Shown here: one piece after another, positions 1 to 10,468 of the stretch | Position numbering within the stretch: the first letter of the stretch is position 1 | Layout of the letters: every line of letters begins with the position of its first letter | NCBI GenBank assembly: GCA_019188255.1 | Contig: JAETXT010000004.1 | Coordinates: 6,262,001 to 6,326,000 of the forward strand | DNA: 64,000 nucleotides | Origin: Verticillium longisporum | Lineage: Eukaryota > Ascomycota > Sordariomycetes > Glomerellales > Plectosphaerellaceae | Reading direction: 5' to 3' | Notes under the pieces: generated by a model | Databases searched by the model: none | Told to the model about the DNA's origin: nothing | Seen by the model: only the letters and a program-made list of their open reading frames with translations | Made by a program: the position numbers and the translations under genes

Positions 1-922
1 CCTTCAAGTCCGCGTCTTCCACTGCCAACTCGGTGTCTGAGTCGGCGGCTGTCACTGTAATACCGATACCGCTCTCGCGATCGTTCCCAGCGTCTTCGCC
101 GGTGCTGAACGCACGTAGCCACTTGTTTTGGCGAGGTTGCTGGCTTGTCGATGGTCGTCCGAGTCCCAACGACTCGTTTTGGGCGGCAGCAGCGGCTTTA
201 GCGGCTGCGCCTGTATGGCGAGGAATGATGGGAGGCTCGCTGCCGGTACCGGGCAAAGGAAGCGAGGGAAACGTGTGGTCGAATCTGGGTTGCTCGCCAT
301 CGACGGCGCCGTGGGACGTCCTATGATGGCGGAAACTGGCGGCCTGGCGCAGACGACGGCCCCAAACAGAGTGAGAAGTCCCGGGACGAGGACTGGTGCT
401 TGGGCTAGCAACGGGGCTGCCAGATGTCTGTTGGTCAAAGGCGTCCGTAGGAGTCGGATATGCTATCGAGTGCCTCTGCCTGTGATTGACCATTCCTTTC
501 AGCGATATGGAAGCCCTGCGAATGATGCTCTTGATGCTGCCGTCTTCGCCAGCAGCCTGCCTTGTCCTTGTACCGGCGGCGACACTTTGGCTGTGGCCAT
601 GTTTGGCTCGCGACTGGGTTGGTGCCGAGGATGAACCATCAATTGCTGAGCCCTGTATGTTGAGACCAAGTCCGGTGCCGTCAGACTTGGGCGAGGAGAA
701 AGGAAGTCCAAACATGGACTGAGGACGACGTCGCGAGAAAAGAGAGTAAGAATGGCTTTTGCTTCGGAGGCGGTCCTTATTGTAGGCGGCGGCAATGGGT
801 TCGCGTGGAGGAAAGTCGGCCGCTGTGATCGAAGAGGATGTCGAAGCCTCGCCTGCGGGCTCGTCCAATATGGCCTCCTGGACAGGCGCCCAATCCGCCA
901 CAGGAATAACTCGTCTCGACAT
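1..922 (-). CDS. Ser/Arg-rich low-complexity protein, N-terminal part (runs off the window)
   Basis: The minus-strand frame is open from an ATG at 922 to the window edge (307 codons, no stop). An in-frame stop lies upstream at 1106-1108, and this is the first ATG after it. The protein begins MSRRVIPVADWAPVQEAI. It then becomes basic and rich in Ser, Pro, Arg and Ala (SKSHSYSLFSRRRPQS, IKSIIRRASISLKG, an Ala run AAAKAAAAA), ending in an acidic stretch, as in the disordered leader of a larger fungal regulatory protein. No catalytic domain is visible in this part, so the function is not assigned. An F-box/WD-repeat protein with such a leader is a guess I cannot support from the residues present. 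The gene is divergent from the next one at 3456, with a 2.5 kb gap between them. Confidence 0.65.
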   Translation of the reverse strand, partial: MSRRVIPVADWAPVQEAILDEPAGEASTSSSITAADFPPREPIAAAYNKDRLRSKSHSYSLFSRRRPQSMFGLPFSSPKSDGTGLGLNIQGSAIDGSSSAPTQSRAKHGHSQSVAAGTRTRQAAGEDGSIKSIIRRASISLKGMVNHRQRHSIAYPTPTDAFDQQTSGSPVASPSTSPRPGTSHSVWGRRLRQAASFRHHRTSHGAVDGEQPRFDHTFPSLPLPGTGSEPPIIPRHTGAAAKAAAAAQNESLGLGRPSTSQQPRQNKWLRAFSTGEDAGNDRESGIGITVTAADSDTELAVEDADLK

Positions 923-3455
923 GTTGTTTCCAGGTTGCCGATAAAAACAAGGTTGCGATACACCGTCTTGAAACGAATTGTTGACCTTCGGGACTGGACA
1001 GGTGTGATGGTAGAGGGACGGAGGAGGAAAGTCGGTACACCGTGTCGCTGACAGGTCGGGCGTCGCGTTCAAAAAGAATGTAGGTCGAGTCGCAAGATCG
1101 GCAATCTAGTAGGAGACATTAGTTGGGTTTTGGAGGAATGCTCCGTTTATGAGCGTCTCGTCTTGGCCGACGCCTCTCCTTTTTTCTTCCTTTTTGGGGA
1201 GAGGTTCAAGACGGAACTGTCTCGGAACTACCGCCAAATGCACTACCAATGCAGGGTGGCGGCCAGTGGGGCCATGCGGTAGGCTCCGCCTGGGGTTCTC
1301 GGGGTGCAGACACAGGGGCCCAGGGAGGTACAACTCACCAAGGGGATTTCAGGTTGGCAAGCCAGTTGTTGAGTTGGGAGTGGGTTGATGGGGACCAGCG
1401 GCTTCTTTTAGTGGCTGCGTGTCTTCTAGCCTCGTAACCGTTGGTCTAGGGCCGGCTTGATCCTTTGTCAAAGATGGTTCGGAGTCGCCAGAAGGGGAAA
1501 GAAAATCTTCGACCACCTGTTGATGGTAAGGGGAAGGCAATGGCGCCAGGCCGATGTTTGGATCCAATGCGACTAGTTGAGTTCGGCCAGTGCGTCTTGG
1601 CCTCCAAGACAACGCGGGAGGACAGGACGGCAGGAAGAAAACGGCAGCGATCAGCGATTCGTTGACCAGTCAGACGAGTTCTGTACGTGCGGCGGAGGCC
1701 ACGAGTCAAGTGTCTGTGGTTTCGAACCACTTCACTTGCCTCTGCTGGTGGCGGTTCTCGTAGTGTGACTGGCACAATAGACCTCAGCGGGTGCGGTGGG
1801 TGAGGTGAAAGGTTCTGCAAGTAGACGTAGTTTCGGTTGGTGGATATGATATTCGTCTGAGCGAGGTTCGGATGTTCAAGAAGATGCCCTATATGCGCCG
1901 TAACCCATTCTTCGCTCGGTGACACAGGATCAGCGGCGTGTCGGCGGATTGGGCGAGTCCAAGGGAGAGGAGGTAAGGAGCAATGCCTGGCATGACACGA
2001 GGCACTGGCACGTGTCGGCGTCTCTTCAGGGTTCCAGGCGAAACAACAAAGGGTATGATGGCGCCGCCGTTGAATAAGGTCCCGGAAATTGGCACGAACG
2101 CAGCCAAAAGAATGAGGGAGAGAAGAACGCAAACCCCAAGTTCGGTTGTCCTGTTATCTATTACCTTCCTGAGCAGAATGTCAAACACAGTTGAATGGGA
2201 TGAGACAATGCAGGGCTCTATGGCCCTGCATTGAGTTTACCCATGGTGGTGGTGTGCATTGAGGTGCCTGCGCGACTGCATGTCAACATGCACCTAGATC
2301 AATCTCTTGGGACCACTGACAGCAAGCACCATGCCGAACCTGGGCGCAAATACAACACGACGACACCACATGCTTATGAAATAAGACGATCACCAAGCTG
2401 CAGTGCCCGACTGTACCTGAAGCAACGCTCTCTTCCCAAACTTTATGCTTTGATACCGCCGACACGCATCCACTCAGGTGCTCACCGCCCCTCGCCACCA
2501 TTCATTGGTGTCTTGAAGGCCAGGGATAAACAGACCCTGATGCACCCAAGGTTTAGGTAAGAAGTGATGTGTGACGGCAGTTGCACCCACAAAACAGGCT
2601 TTTACCGATCATTCGCCTGTCCCTGGACCCCTCCTGTTTTCCATCAGCCTGATCCATACATATCTGTGTCGCCAAAACGAAATGCCTATGTAGGCACCAT
2701 ACCTGAGAATGTAGGTACTTGGAGACGCGAATCACTTTGGGTCAAGTATCGGTCCAAAAAGATACCTAGGTGGACTATAGAATCGACTTGGCGCGATATT
2801 ATTGCGCGATATTATTCATTGCACCGCTATTTCTCTGTGCATTGATTTGATTGTGGTTGGTGACACTGTCTCAACTTGCGTGCAACAGGTGTCACGGTCG
2901 TAATCAGGTATATCAACCCCCCTGGGCCTCCATGCCAAGTGCCCCAAGTTCCATAATCATCGCGATGTCAGATCTCCTCTCCGGACGAAGAATGATGCCC
3001 CAGCCCACCCTTGCAAGATCAGATCGCATCGAACGTGGGACGCCCTCGCGTCAATAACATGCGAGGCTGTATTTTCTGAGATCCTGCAACCTAACGTGAT
3101 CTAGTGGATCAGATCGTCATTCCTCTCAATTCAGCGCGGGTCTCTCGGGACCCTCCAATGGACGTGTCACCATGGTCCACCAGGAGAAACGGTGCGGCGC
3201 GGAAGCAGAGTTTCTCCAGGCGTTTGCCCATCAGGGTTCACAATGATGCCACTGTCCTCCGTGTGCCAGAGAACCGAACTTCCCAGTACTTCAACAACAA
3301 CAACCCCGCCAAATCGTCCAACCTCTTCCTTCTGCGTTCTGAGGTCCTTGCAGACTTCCCGACGCTCCTGTGGTCCCGATTTGACTGCCCGATCGAGCTT
3401 GCACAAGTCGACTTTTGACCAAACCTTCTCCGATAAACCATACCCATTCAAAAAC
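923..3455. other. Divergent intergenic region
   Basis: This 2.5 kb lies between divergent genes and presumably holds both promoters and 5' leaders. Open frames occur on both strands (for example 1446-2132 and 1889-2188, minus) but have low-complexity Arg/Ser/Pro-rich content and no recognisable domain. A perfect 13-bp tandem duplication lies at 2791-2816. Several TACCT/AGGTA words lie between 2680 and 2775. Confidence 0.5.
2791..2816. repeat. Perfect 13-bp tandem duplication
   Basis: The unit gcgcgatattatt occurs twice head to tail (2791-2803 and 2804-2816) with no mismatch. Each unit carries a gcgc/atat core. It is a small local duplication in a divergent promoter region, and a paired regulatory site is possible but unproven. 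Confidence 0.8.
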
Positions 3456-3958
3456 ATGGCACCGCAAGCAGGCCAAACCAAAACCAAGACCGTCAGCGCC
3501 GGGTTTAACCTCCCACCTGCTTACAGCCTTTTCTTCTCGTCATCGAACCGATATCTGCCCTCGTTGGGGCTTTTTTTGCCCACTTCAAGCCGGAGGTGTA
3601 CCTTGAGCTTACCCACGCTGCGACGGCCCCCTCGACCCTTCCCCTTGGTACCGGCATCGCCATGTCCCAGCTTGCCAACCTCTACCTGTTTTTTGCATTG
3701 AACGAGGCGATCGTCCTACGTGCCACTGCCGACCTCAAGGTGTGGTCAGCCGTTCTCTTCGTCCTGCTCGTGGCGGACCTGGGCCATCTTTACACCGTTC
3801 GAGCACTGGGACCCGGCATCTATTACAATGTCGCTGGTTGGAACGCCATTGACTGGGGCAACGTACCCTTCGTCTATTTCGGTGCCATCATGAGAATAGC
3901 CTTCCTCTCAGGTATTGGTCTTGGGAACAAAGCTGTTCCGACGAAGAAGCAGAAATAA
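3456..3958 (+). CDS. DUF7704-type small integral membrane protein, apparent frameshift
   Basis: The ATG at 3456 has a good context (aaaacATGgc) and starts a frame reading MAPQAGQTKTKTVSAG then NLPPAYSLFFS. Near 3537-3539 the homologous reading moves to another frame (VIEPISALVGAFFAHFKPE onward), which runs to the TAA at 3956-3958. The joined product, about 167 residues, has four likely membrane helices and the LPP-Y-LFF/IEP-SALVGA pattern I associate with fungal DUF7704 proteins. Its role is unknown. There is no GT-AG pair that could form an intron at the junction, so one base appears to be missing in TTTTCTTCTC. The cause is either a sequencing error or a recent pseudogene. The second frame cannot start on its own nearby because a stop lies at 3506-3508. 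Confidence 0.6.
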
Positions 3959-5103
3959 ATACAGTGCGGAGGCCAGGTCTTTAGGTGGACTGGACCAATT
4001 CCTGGCTAGACTTCGACTGCCCCGGCGCCCTCCCCGCTCCCTTCCCCGTTCCCCGGCCAGAGACTTCTGTCTATCCACTCCGTCGCTCCATGGAGGAGAC
4101 CAATCTGATGATATTCTGTATCAGTCACAAGCTTCCGAAAGGCACAGCGGCAGGCATTGCTGCAACAGAAACCCGAGCACATACCGACATGCTTCTGACT
4201 TCAGTGCCCCTCTGTCCTCGATGCGACGGAAAAGTAGGGGGGGGATCGGTTTCCATGTCGGCATTGAAGCTGATTGGTCTGCGTCCCATCCTCGTCACAG
4301 ATGGCAATCCCAAAGAATCAGCTGTGTTGCTGCAGTCTCGGTCCGCACCAGCTAACTTGCCCGAATCCCCCGCCTTCTTACCTTCACTCCGGCAGGTCTA
4401 TCTAGTCAGGCTACCAGGTGTTCAACCGCTCCAAGCGTGCTGGTGTGTCTGGATACCCGGATACTTACAAAAGTTTTCTGATGGGGGCTGGTTCTGATTG
4501 ACGGAGAAATCGGCACTAGATCGGAACATCCACCGGGACAATTGCTTCGCAACTTATCACCCCTGAGTGGGGCCTGCGCGGGGCTGGCCAGCGTCACAAA
4601 TGCAACGAGGCCAATCGCTGGTCTTTGCGGCGGCCGACGAGCCAAATTTCTGGAGCGAACTGGGGTGTGCTGGATGGAGTCGACCTCTGGGTACACCCCC
4701 CCTAACCACCATGGGACATCTGAGCGGCATCATGCTCCCCCCATTTCTTGACGTCTGCCCCTTCTCGGCGCTGGGCTGGCCGTGGGCTGTGGCTTGGGAG
4801 CCAGCGAAAGGTGGGCGCGTCTCCAGAGAGACACTACGCGGGGCAAGGTCACAGCTCTTAGGTGGGGGTTCGGTGGTTGATGAACGAGGGACGAGGGGAA
4901 AGATTGGGATTGAACCGTGGTCTCTTAAATATTGGGCGACCTGTCGTTCCGCGTTGGACTTGCCTCCTGTTCCTCCCTCTCTCTTCTTCTTCTCATTTGA
5001 AATTGGTGCCCTCTCTAATCCCAACCATCTCACACGTCTTGCCATCGACCAGACATCTTATTGTGCCGTTCCACCACTGCCAATCCACATCCCAGACGCC
5101 AAC
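3959..5103. other. Intergenic region, promoter side of the alcohol dehydrogenase
   Basis: I see no supported gene here. The last 150 bases before 5104 are pyrimidine-rich (tcctccctctctcttcttct), as is common in fungal 5' leaders of well-expressed genes. No convincing TATA box was found. Confidence 0.5.
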
Positions 5104-6319
5104 ATGCCTTATCCCGAGAAGTTCACTGGTTTCCAGGTCAAGGGCGCCGATACCTGGCAGGAGTTCCACAAGCAGGAGTTCGACGCCAAGCCCTTTGGTG
5201 ACTACGACATTGACATCAAGATCGAGTGCTGCGGCGTCTGCTCTAGCGATGTCCATACCGTCCGTGGTGACTGGGGCGCGCAACCCTACCCCCTGGCTGT
5301 CGGTCACGGTAAGCTTCCATTTGGCTCTTTCTACGGCGGCGGCACGTCTCTAATGAACCATCACAGAGATTGTCGGCAAGGCAATCAAGGTCGGCTCCAA
5401 GGTCACCACCGTGAAGGAGGGCCAGCGCGTCGGCGTCGGCGCCCAGTCATGGGCTTGCCTCGACTGCAAGCAGTGCAAGAACGACAACGAGACCTACTGC
5501 ATGGACCAGCTTGACACTTACGGCGCGACGTGGCCCGACTCTGGTGTCGTCTCCCAGGGCGGCTACTCTTCTCATGTCCGCACCCACCAGCACTGGTGAG
5601 TTGTCATCGACGGCACTCCTACACGTGCTGCTATTGAGGACAATGGCCAATTGAGACTGACTTTTCTCAGGGTCTTCCCCATCCCCGACGGTCTTCCCAG
5701 CGAGGTTGCCGCTCCCATGCTTTGCGCAGGCTTGACGGCTTACAGCCCCCTTGTCCGCAACGGCGCCGGCCCTGGCAAGAAGGTCGGCATCGTCGGCATT
5801 GGTGGCATCGGTCACTTTGGTGTGCTCTTCGCCAAGGCGCTGGGCGCTGAGGTCTGGGCCATCTCGCGCTCGCGCTCGAAGGAGGAGGACTCGCTCAAGA
5901 TGGGTGCCGACGGCTACATCGCGACCGCCGAGGAGAACTGGAATCAGAAGCACAAGATGAGCTTTGACCTCATCGTCAACACGGCCTCGTCCTCCGAAGG
6001 CTTTGACCTCTCCACCTACCTCACCCTGCTCGACGTTCACGGCAAGTGGGTGTCGGTTGGCCTTCCCGGCGGTGGCGGCTTCGAGGTCCGCAACCAGGAC
6101 TTCCTGCCCAACGGCTGCTTCATCGGCAGCTCGCACCTGGGCAGCAGGAGGGAGACACTTGAGATGCTGGATCTTGCGGCGGAGAAGAAGCTCTTCACGT
6201 GGGTGGAGAAGATCCCCATCAGCGCCGAGGGCCTCAAGACGGCGATGCAGGGCGTCGAGGCGTCCAAGGTACGCTACCGATACTGCATGACCGGGTACGA
6301 GGAGGCTTTCGGTGCGTAA
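5104..6319 (+). CDS. NADP-dependent zinc alcohol dehydrogenase, ADH6/cinnamyl-alcohol dehydrogenase type
   Basis: Three exons (5104-5308, 5367-5595, 5671-6319; introns GTAAGC..CAG and GTGAGT..CAG) encode 360 residues, the normal family length. It is a medium-chain dehydrogenase that reduces aldehydes to alcohols in the cytosol. Catalytic zinc ligands are visible as C46 (CCGVCSSD), H68-E69 (VGHE) and C163 (MLCAG). The structural zinc is held by C99, C102, C105 and C113. The Rossmann motif GIGGIG is at 187-192, and SRSRSK follows the second strand (210-215), which matches the NADPH-preferring ADH6 subfamily. Splicing restores the frame exactly at both junctions (CAC G|AG and TG|G). The physiological substrate cannot be read from the sequence. 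Fusel and cinnamyl aldehyde reduction are typical of the family. Confidence 0.93.
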
Positions 6320-6895
6320 AGAGACCGAGACCCGATGGTGCTGTGCTGTGTATAGGTAGCTGGGTGGGGTGACGAAGCGAATTAAAATGGAGATTTCAAT
6401 GTTCACTGGCCTGACCCGCCTTGTGTTGTTGGTGTCTGTCGGGTATCTGGGCTTTGGATGCTCGAAAACTTGTCATCGGCTCGGGTCAATCAGCGCCTTC
6501 TGTCCCACCAAGGACCCCTCATCCCCAAAGGAGACTAGTGCGGGGTTGCCCTTCTGTGGCTTTGGCCGCCTCAGAAAGGCGCGACCCGCTGGTATGGCGT
6601 CAAAGAGACGTGCCCCGCCTTGCGACCGTGTGACTGTGCAACTGACTGGCTGTGACTGTGACTCTTTCCTCGAGCTCTCTGGCTCTGGCGTGCCTCCCCC
6701 CCTCCAAAGACCCCATCTGCAGTCGACTGCAATTTTGCAAAACCCCCACTCGTCACAACGGCACCGAAAAAGGTCCAATCGAAGAGACGGAATACACATC
6801 TCGTGCCTCGACCTAGATTCCTGCCTGTCCATTGCTCGGACTGACTGCCAGAATCCCTCAGCAACCCGTCTACCACAATCACCACCCTCGCCGTC
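6320..6895. other. Intergenic region before the methionyl-tRNA synthetase
   Basis: It contains the 3' end of the dehydrogenase transcript and the promoter of the next gene. The minus strand is open over 6473-7324, but that frame is antisense to the synthetase and shows no domain. No other gene was seen. Confidence 0.5.
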
Positions 6896-9322
6896 ATGGC
6901 GACCGCCGAGCCAATTCTCCCCGTTAAGGGTAAGAACAACGTCTTGGTCACTTCCGCCCTTCCCTATGTCAACAACACGCCCCATCTCGGCAACGTCATC
7001 GGCAGTGTCCTCTCCGCCGATGTTTTTGCGCGCTTCTCCCGCGCTCGCGGCAACCCGACCATCTTCATCTGCGGCTCCGACGAGTACGGTACTGCCACCG
7101 AGACCAAGGCCCTTGAGGAGGGCGTCGACCCGGAGACCCTGTGCCGAAAGTACCATGCCGTCCATAAGGGCATCTACGAGTGGTTCAACCTGTCCTTTGA
7201 CATTTTCGGCCGCACTCCGACCGAGCAGCAGACCGAGATTGTCCAGGATATCTTTCGCAAGCTGTGGCAAAACGGCTACATCGAGGAGCGCGAGACGACC
7301 CAGCCCTTCTGCCCGGTTCACCACAGCTTCCTGGCGGATCGCTTTGTCGAGGGTGAATGCTCCCTCTGCGGCTACAACGACGCCCGTGGCGACCAGTGTG
7401 ACAAGTGAGTCGCGCTCCCTTGCTTCTGTTCTTGCAATTCAACCTCGTCTTTGATAACATCAGCTAATGACTGGAAAGGTGCGGCAACCTTCTCGATCCC
7501 CTTGAACCCGAGCCTGAGGCCGGCAACGCCAAGCCCGACGATGACATTGCTGCGAAGGCCACCGGGTGGGTGATCAACCCTCGATGCAAGCTCGACGGCG
7601 CCAAGCCCGACAAGAAGCAGACGAAGCACCTTTTCCTTCGTCTCGATGCGCTCAAGGAGCCGCTCATCGACTGGTTCAAGAAGGCGAGCACTGAAGGCGC
7701 GTGGAGCACCAGCGCCCAGACCATTACTCAGGCGTGGATCGACAAGGGACTGAAGCCGCGCGGTATCACGAGAGATCTCAAGTGGGGTGTTCCCGTTCCT
7801 AGAGATGTTACTGGCGAGGACTATGCGGCCAAGGTTTTCTGTAAGTTGCTGAGGGGGTTTGTTCTATCATATTTCATTGCTGACCATGCGGTAGATGTTT
7901 GGTTCGATGCCTGCATTGGCTACGTCTCGATCACGAAGAACTATACCGACGGGGCCGACCTCGCCGGCAAGAAGTGGGAGCAGTGGTGGAAGAACCCTGA
8001 TGAAGTCAAGCTGGTGGGTGATTTTGCAATCTTGACCTGAAGCGCGCGGCTGAGCAACGTCACAGTACCAATTCCTCGGCAAAGACAACGTCCAGTTCCA
8101 CAGCACCGTCTTCCCCGCGTCGCAGCTCGGCACCAATGAGAACTGGACCAAGGTTCACAAGATCTCTGCCACTGAGTAGGTTCGTCGAGTAGACTGCAGA
8201 ATCGGTGCTAATATTGATAGGTACCTCAACTATGAGGGTGGCAAATTCAGCAAGTCGCGTGGTGTTGGTGTCTTCGGCAACCAGGTCCAGGAGACTGGCG
8301 TTCCTTCAGATGTCTGGAGGTATTACCTGCTCTCGCGCCGTCCTGAGGTTCGTAGTCACGATCCATCGGACAATATGATTGTAGTGTTGACCATATCACA
8401 GACGTCAGACTCGGAGTTCATGTGGCAGGAGCTGGTGGATGGCAACAACAACGAATTGTGCGTGTACCCGTACCGCGTATGGCTCAATTTGAAGTCTAAT
8501 AACCTTTTGCAGGCTGAAGAACCTCGGAAACTTTTGCCAGCGCGTCATCAAGTTTGCGCAGGCCAAGCTTGACACTACCGTTCCCGATTACACCAAGTTC
8601 GGTCTCAACGACTACCTAAAGAACCACGTCAAGGAGGTCAACGTGAACCTCAAGGAGTACATTGCCAACATGGAGGGCACCAAGTTCCGCGATGGTCTCA
8701 GGAGCATTCTGTCCATCTCGGCGTAAGTGACATGTATAACTCACGCTCATAAGCCTACTGCTGACTTTCCCACAGCCTCGGCAACAAGCTGCTTCAGGAC
8801 AACAAGCTCGACAACAAGCTTCTCACTGAGGAGCCTGATCGCTGCGCGGCCATTATCGGCCTGGCACTCAACCAGATTGCGCTCATCGCCAGCATTCTGA
8901 ACCCGTACATGCCCGTGACGTCCAAGGCCATCTTTGAGCAGCTAGGCGTGGAGCCTACGCCGACGATTCCGGATGAGTGGGTCACGGACGCGATCAAGCC
9001 CGGCCAGAAGTTGGGCGAGGCGAAGCATTTGTTCTCGCAAATCCCCGCGAGCAAGATTGAGGAGTGGCGCGAGGCATTTGGCGGCGAGGAGGTGCGCAAG
9101 CAAAAGGAGGAGGCGGCCACCAAGGCAGCTGCTAAGAAGGCGGCCAAGGAGCGGGAGAAGGAGAAGAAGCGCCTTAAGAAGGAGGCTGCTAAGGCCGCCG
9201 CTGCTTCTGGCGCCGAGGCTGCGCCAGCGGGGGTGGAGTCCGGGGAGAAGAAGAGCGAGGCAGACCCTGCGATTGAGGCGGTCACTGAGGCGATTGCCAA
9301 GGCTGACGTGCACACCTCGTAA
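6896..9322 (+). CDS. MES1: Methionyl-tRNA synthetase, cytoplasmic
   Basis: Eight exons (6896-7404, 7479-7840, 7895-8013, 8066-8175, 8221-8347, 8402-8457, 8513-8722, 8776-9322) give 679 residues with frame kept at every junction. The enzyme charges tRNA-Met in the cytosol. Class I signatures are present: HLGN at 30-33 (HIGH motif, in [13 protein letters not shown]) and KFSKS at 375-379 (KMSKS motif). The Cys pairs CPVHH and CSLCG in exon 1 and KCGN in exon 2 match the zinc-knuckle insertion. The N-terminus starts directly at the catalytic fold, so the GST-like domain of yeast Mes1p, which docks on Arc1p, is absent. The C-terminus instead ends in a Lys/Glu/Ala-rich helix (about 600-650), a plausible non-specific tRNA-binding tail. 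There is no mitochondrial presequence. Confidence 0.95.
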
Positions 9323-10468
9323 GGAGGCTAGGATTGCGGGGATGTTATTGACGATTGATGATGGTGGGGATACAGTGGGTGGCGTCAAGGGGTCGAAGCA
9401 TGTGGCTGGGAACGGCCAAAGGGGAGGAGTGTTGGGACCATGACGGGCTAGGAACGAAGTCTTGAGGTCTTTACTGCAGCTGTGAAGCCAACGTGACAGA
9501 AGCTGTCACCGTTTTCGTTTCCCCCCCTCAAGACGGACTTCTGGGGTTCCGCGCATTCACTCCTCATCTCCACGTTTTCCAAGAAAGGAATTGATTTCTG
9601 GCCATCATCATCTCGCTGTGCATGCATACTAGCAAGCGGTGCCTGGTTGCGTGAGCATCAGCAATTTGTGCCTCATCTAAAAAAAACCGACTGCCTCGCT
9701 TGCATTCAAGCCGAGCGAAAACGTCCGTCTGTCCGTCGTCCTAGGCGCAGAGCCACGATCGGCACTCGTCCGTGGAGGCGGTCCAATGGCTACCTCTGGT
9801 ACGGGAGCCCGCCCGCCCCGCGGTAGTTGGAGCGAGCTTCCGGCTCCCCGCTTTCAAAACGTCTTCTGGGCTTGCATAGTTAGTCTCGGACAGGTTCCTC
9901 TGAGCCAGCGCGATGACCGCTGGGCGGTGATGGCCCGAGATCTTTGTGTTTGCATGTGCCTGTGCCTGCGCCCCTGGCCAGCCTGTTCGTCTCGTCTTGT
10001 GAGATGTTCTTGTGGCAAGGAGGCTGGGGGGGGCGAGAAGGGAATTGAAACTGGGGTTCAGAGTCGGACTGGAACTGGGTCTGGGGTTCGACGTCACATT
10101 TAGCATGAATGGGGAGAGACGCTACCCCACGCGGAGAGCGAGAGATTCCAACGGCGGAGAAACCTGGATACAGATTAGGTTGGGTCTAGCACCCCAGTCC
10201 GTCTATAGGCACGCTGAATGGTTCACCCCTGGTTTGTATTCGGTCCTCGGGCCAGTGGATGCCGGTGAATTGATGGGACGTCATATGAGGTGCGAGCAAG
10301 CTTCCGTCTTGGGAAAGCAGAGAAACGGAGGGGATGTGGAGGAGGGGGAAAGACAGCTGCCGTGGTCCTGGCAGATCAGTATAAGAGGCCTTGGAGTCGC
10401 AGATTTTTCTTGCAGGACGTGCAGGTAAGCAGAGGCGACTAGCCATCACACGTCTACTATCGCCCATC
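9323..10468. other. Intergenic region before the GH43 gene
   Basis: No supported gene. Short open frames on both strands lack domains. The region ends in a TATA-like box at 10380-10385 upstream of the GH43 start. Confidence 0.5.
10380..10385 (+). promoter_or_regulatory. TATA-like box of the GH43 gene
   Basis: TATAAG lies 84-89 bases upstream of the ATG at 10469, in the context cagTATAAGaggcc, a usual spacing for fungal core promoters. Confidence 0.45.

Noticed and set aside
5447..6406. 319-codon minus-strand open frame over the alcohol dehydrogenase
   Set aside because: It is a mirror of the GC-rich third-position codon use of the real gene and has no domain.
6473..7324. 283-codon minus-strand open frame before and over the synthetase gene
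   Set aside because: Antisense to exon 1 of the synthetase, with no domain or splice signals.
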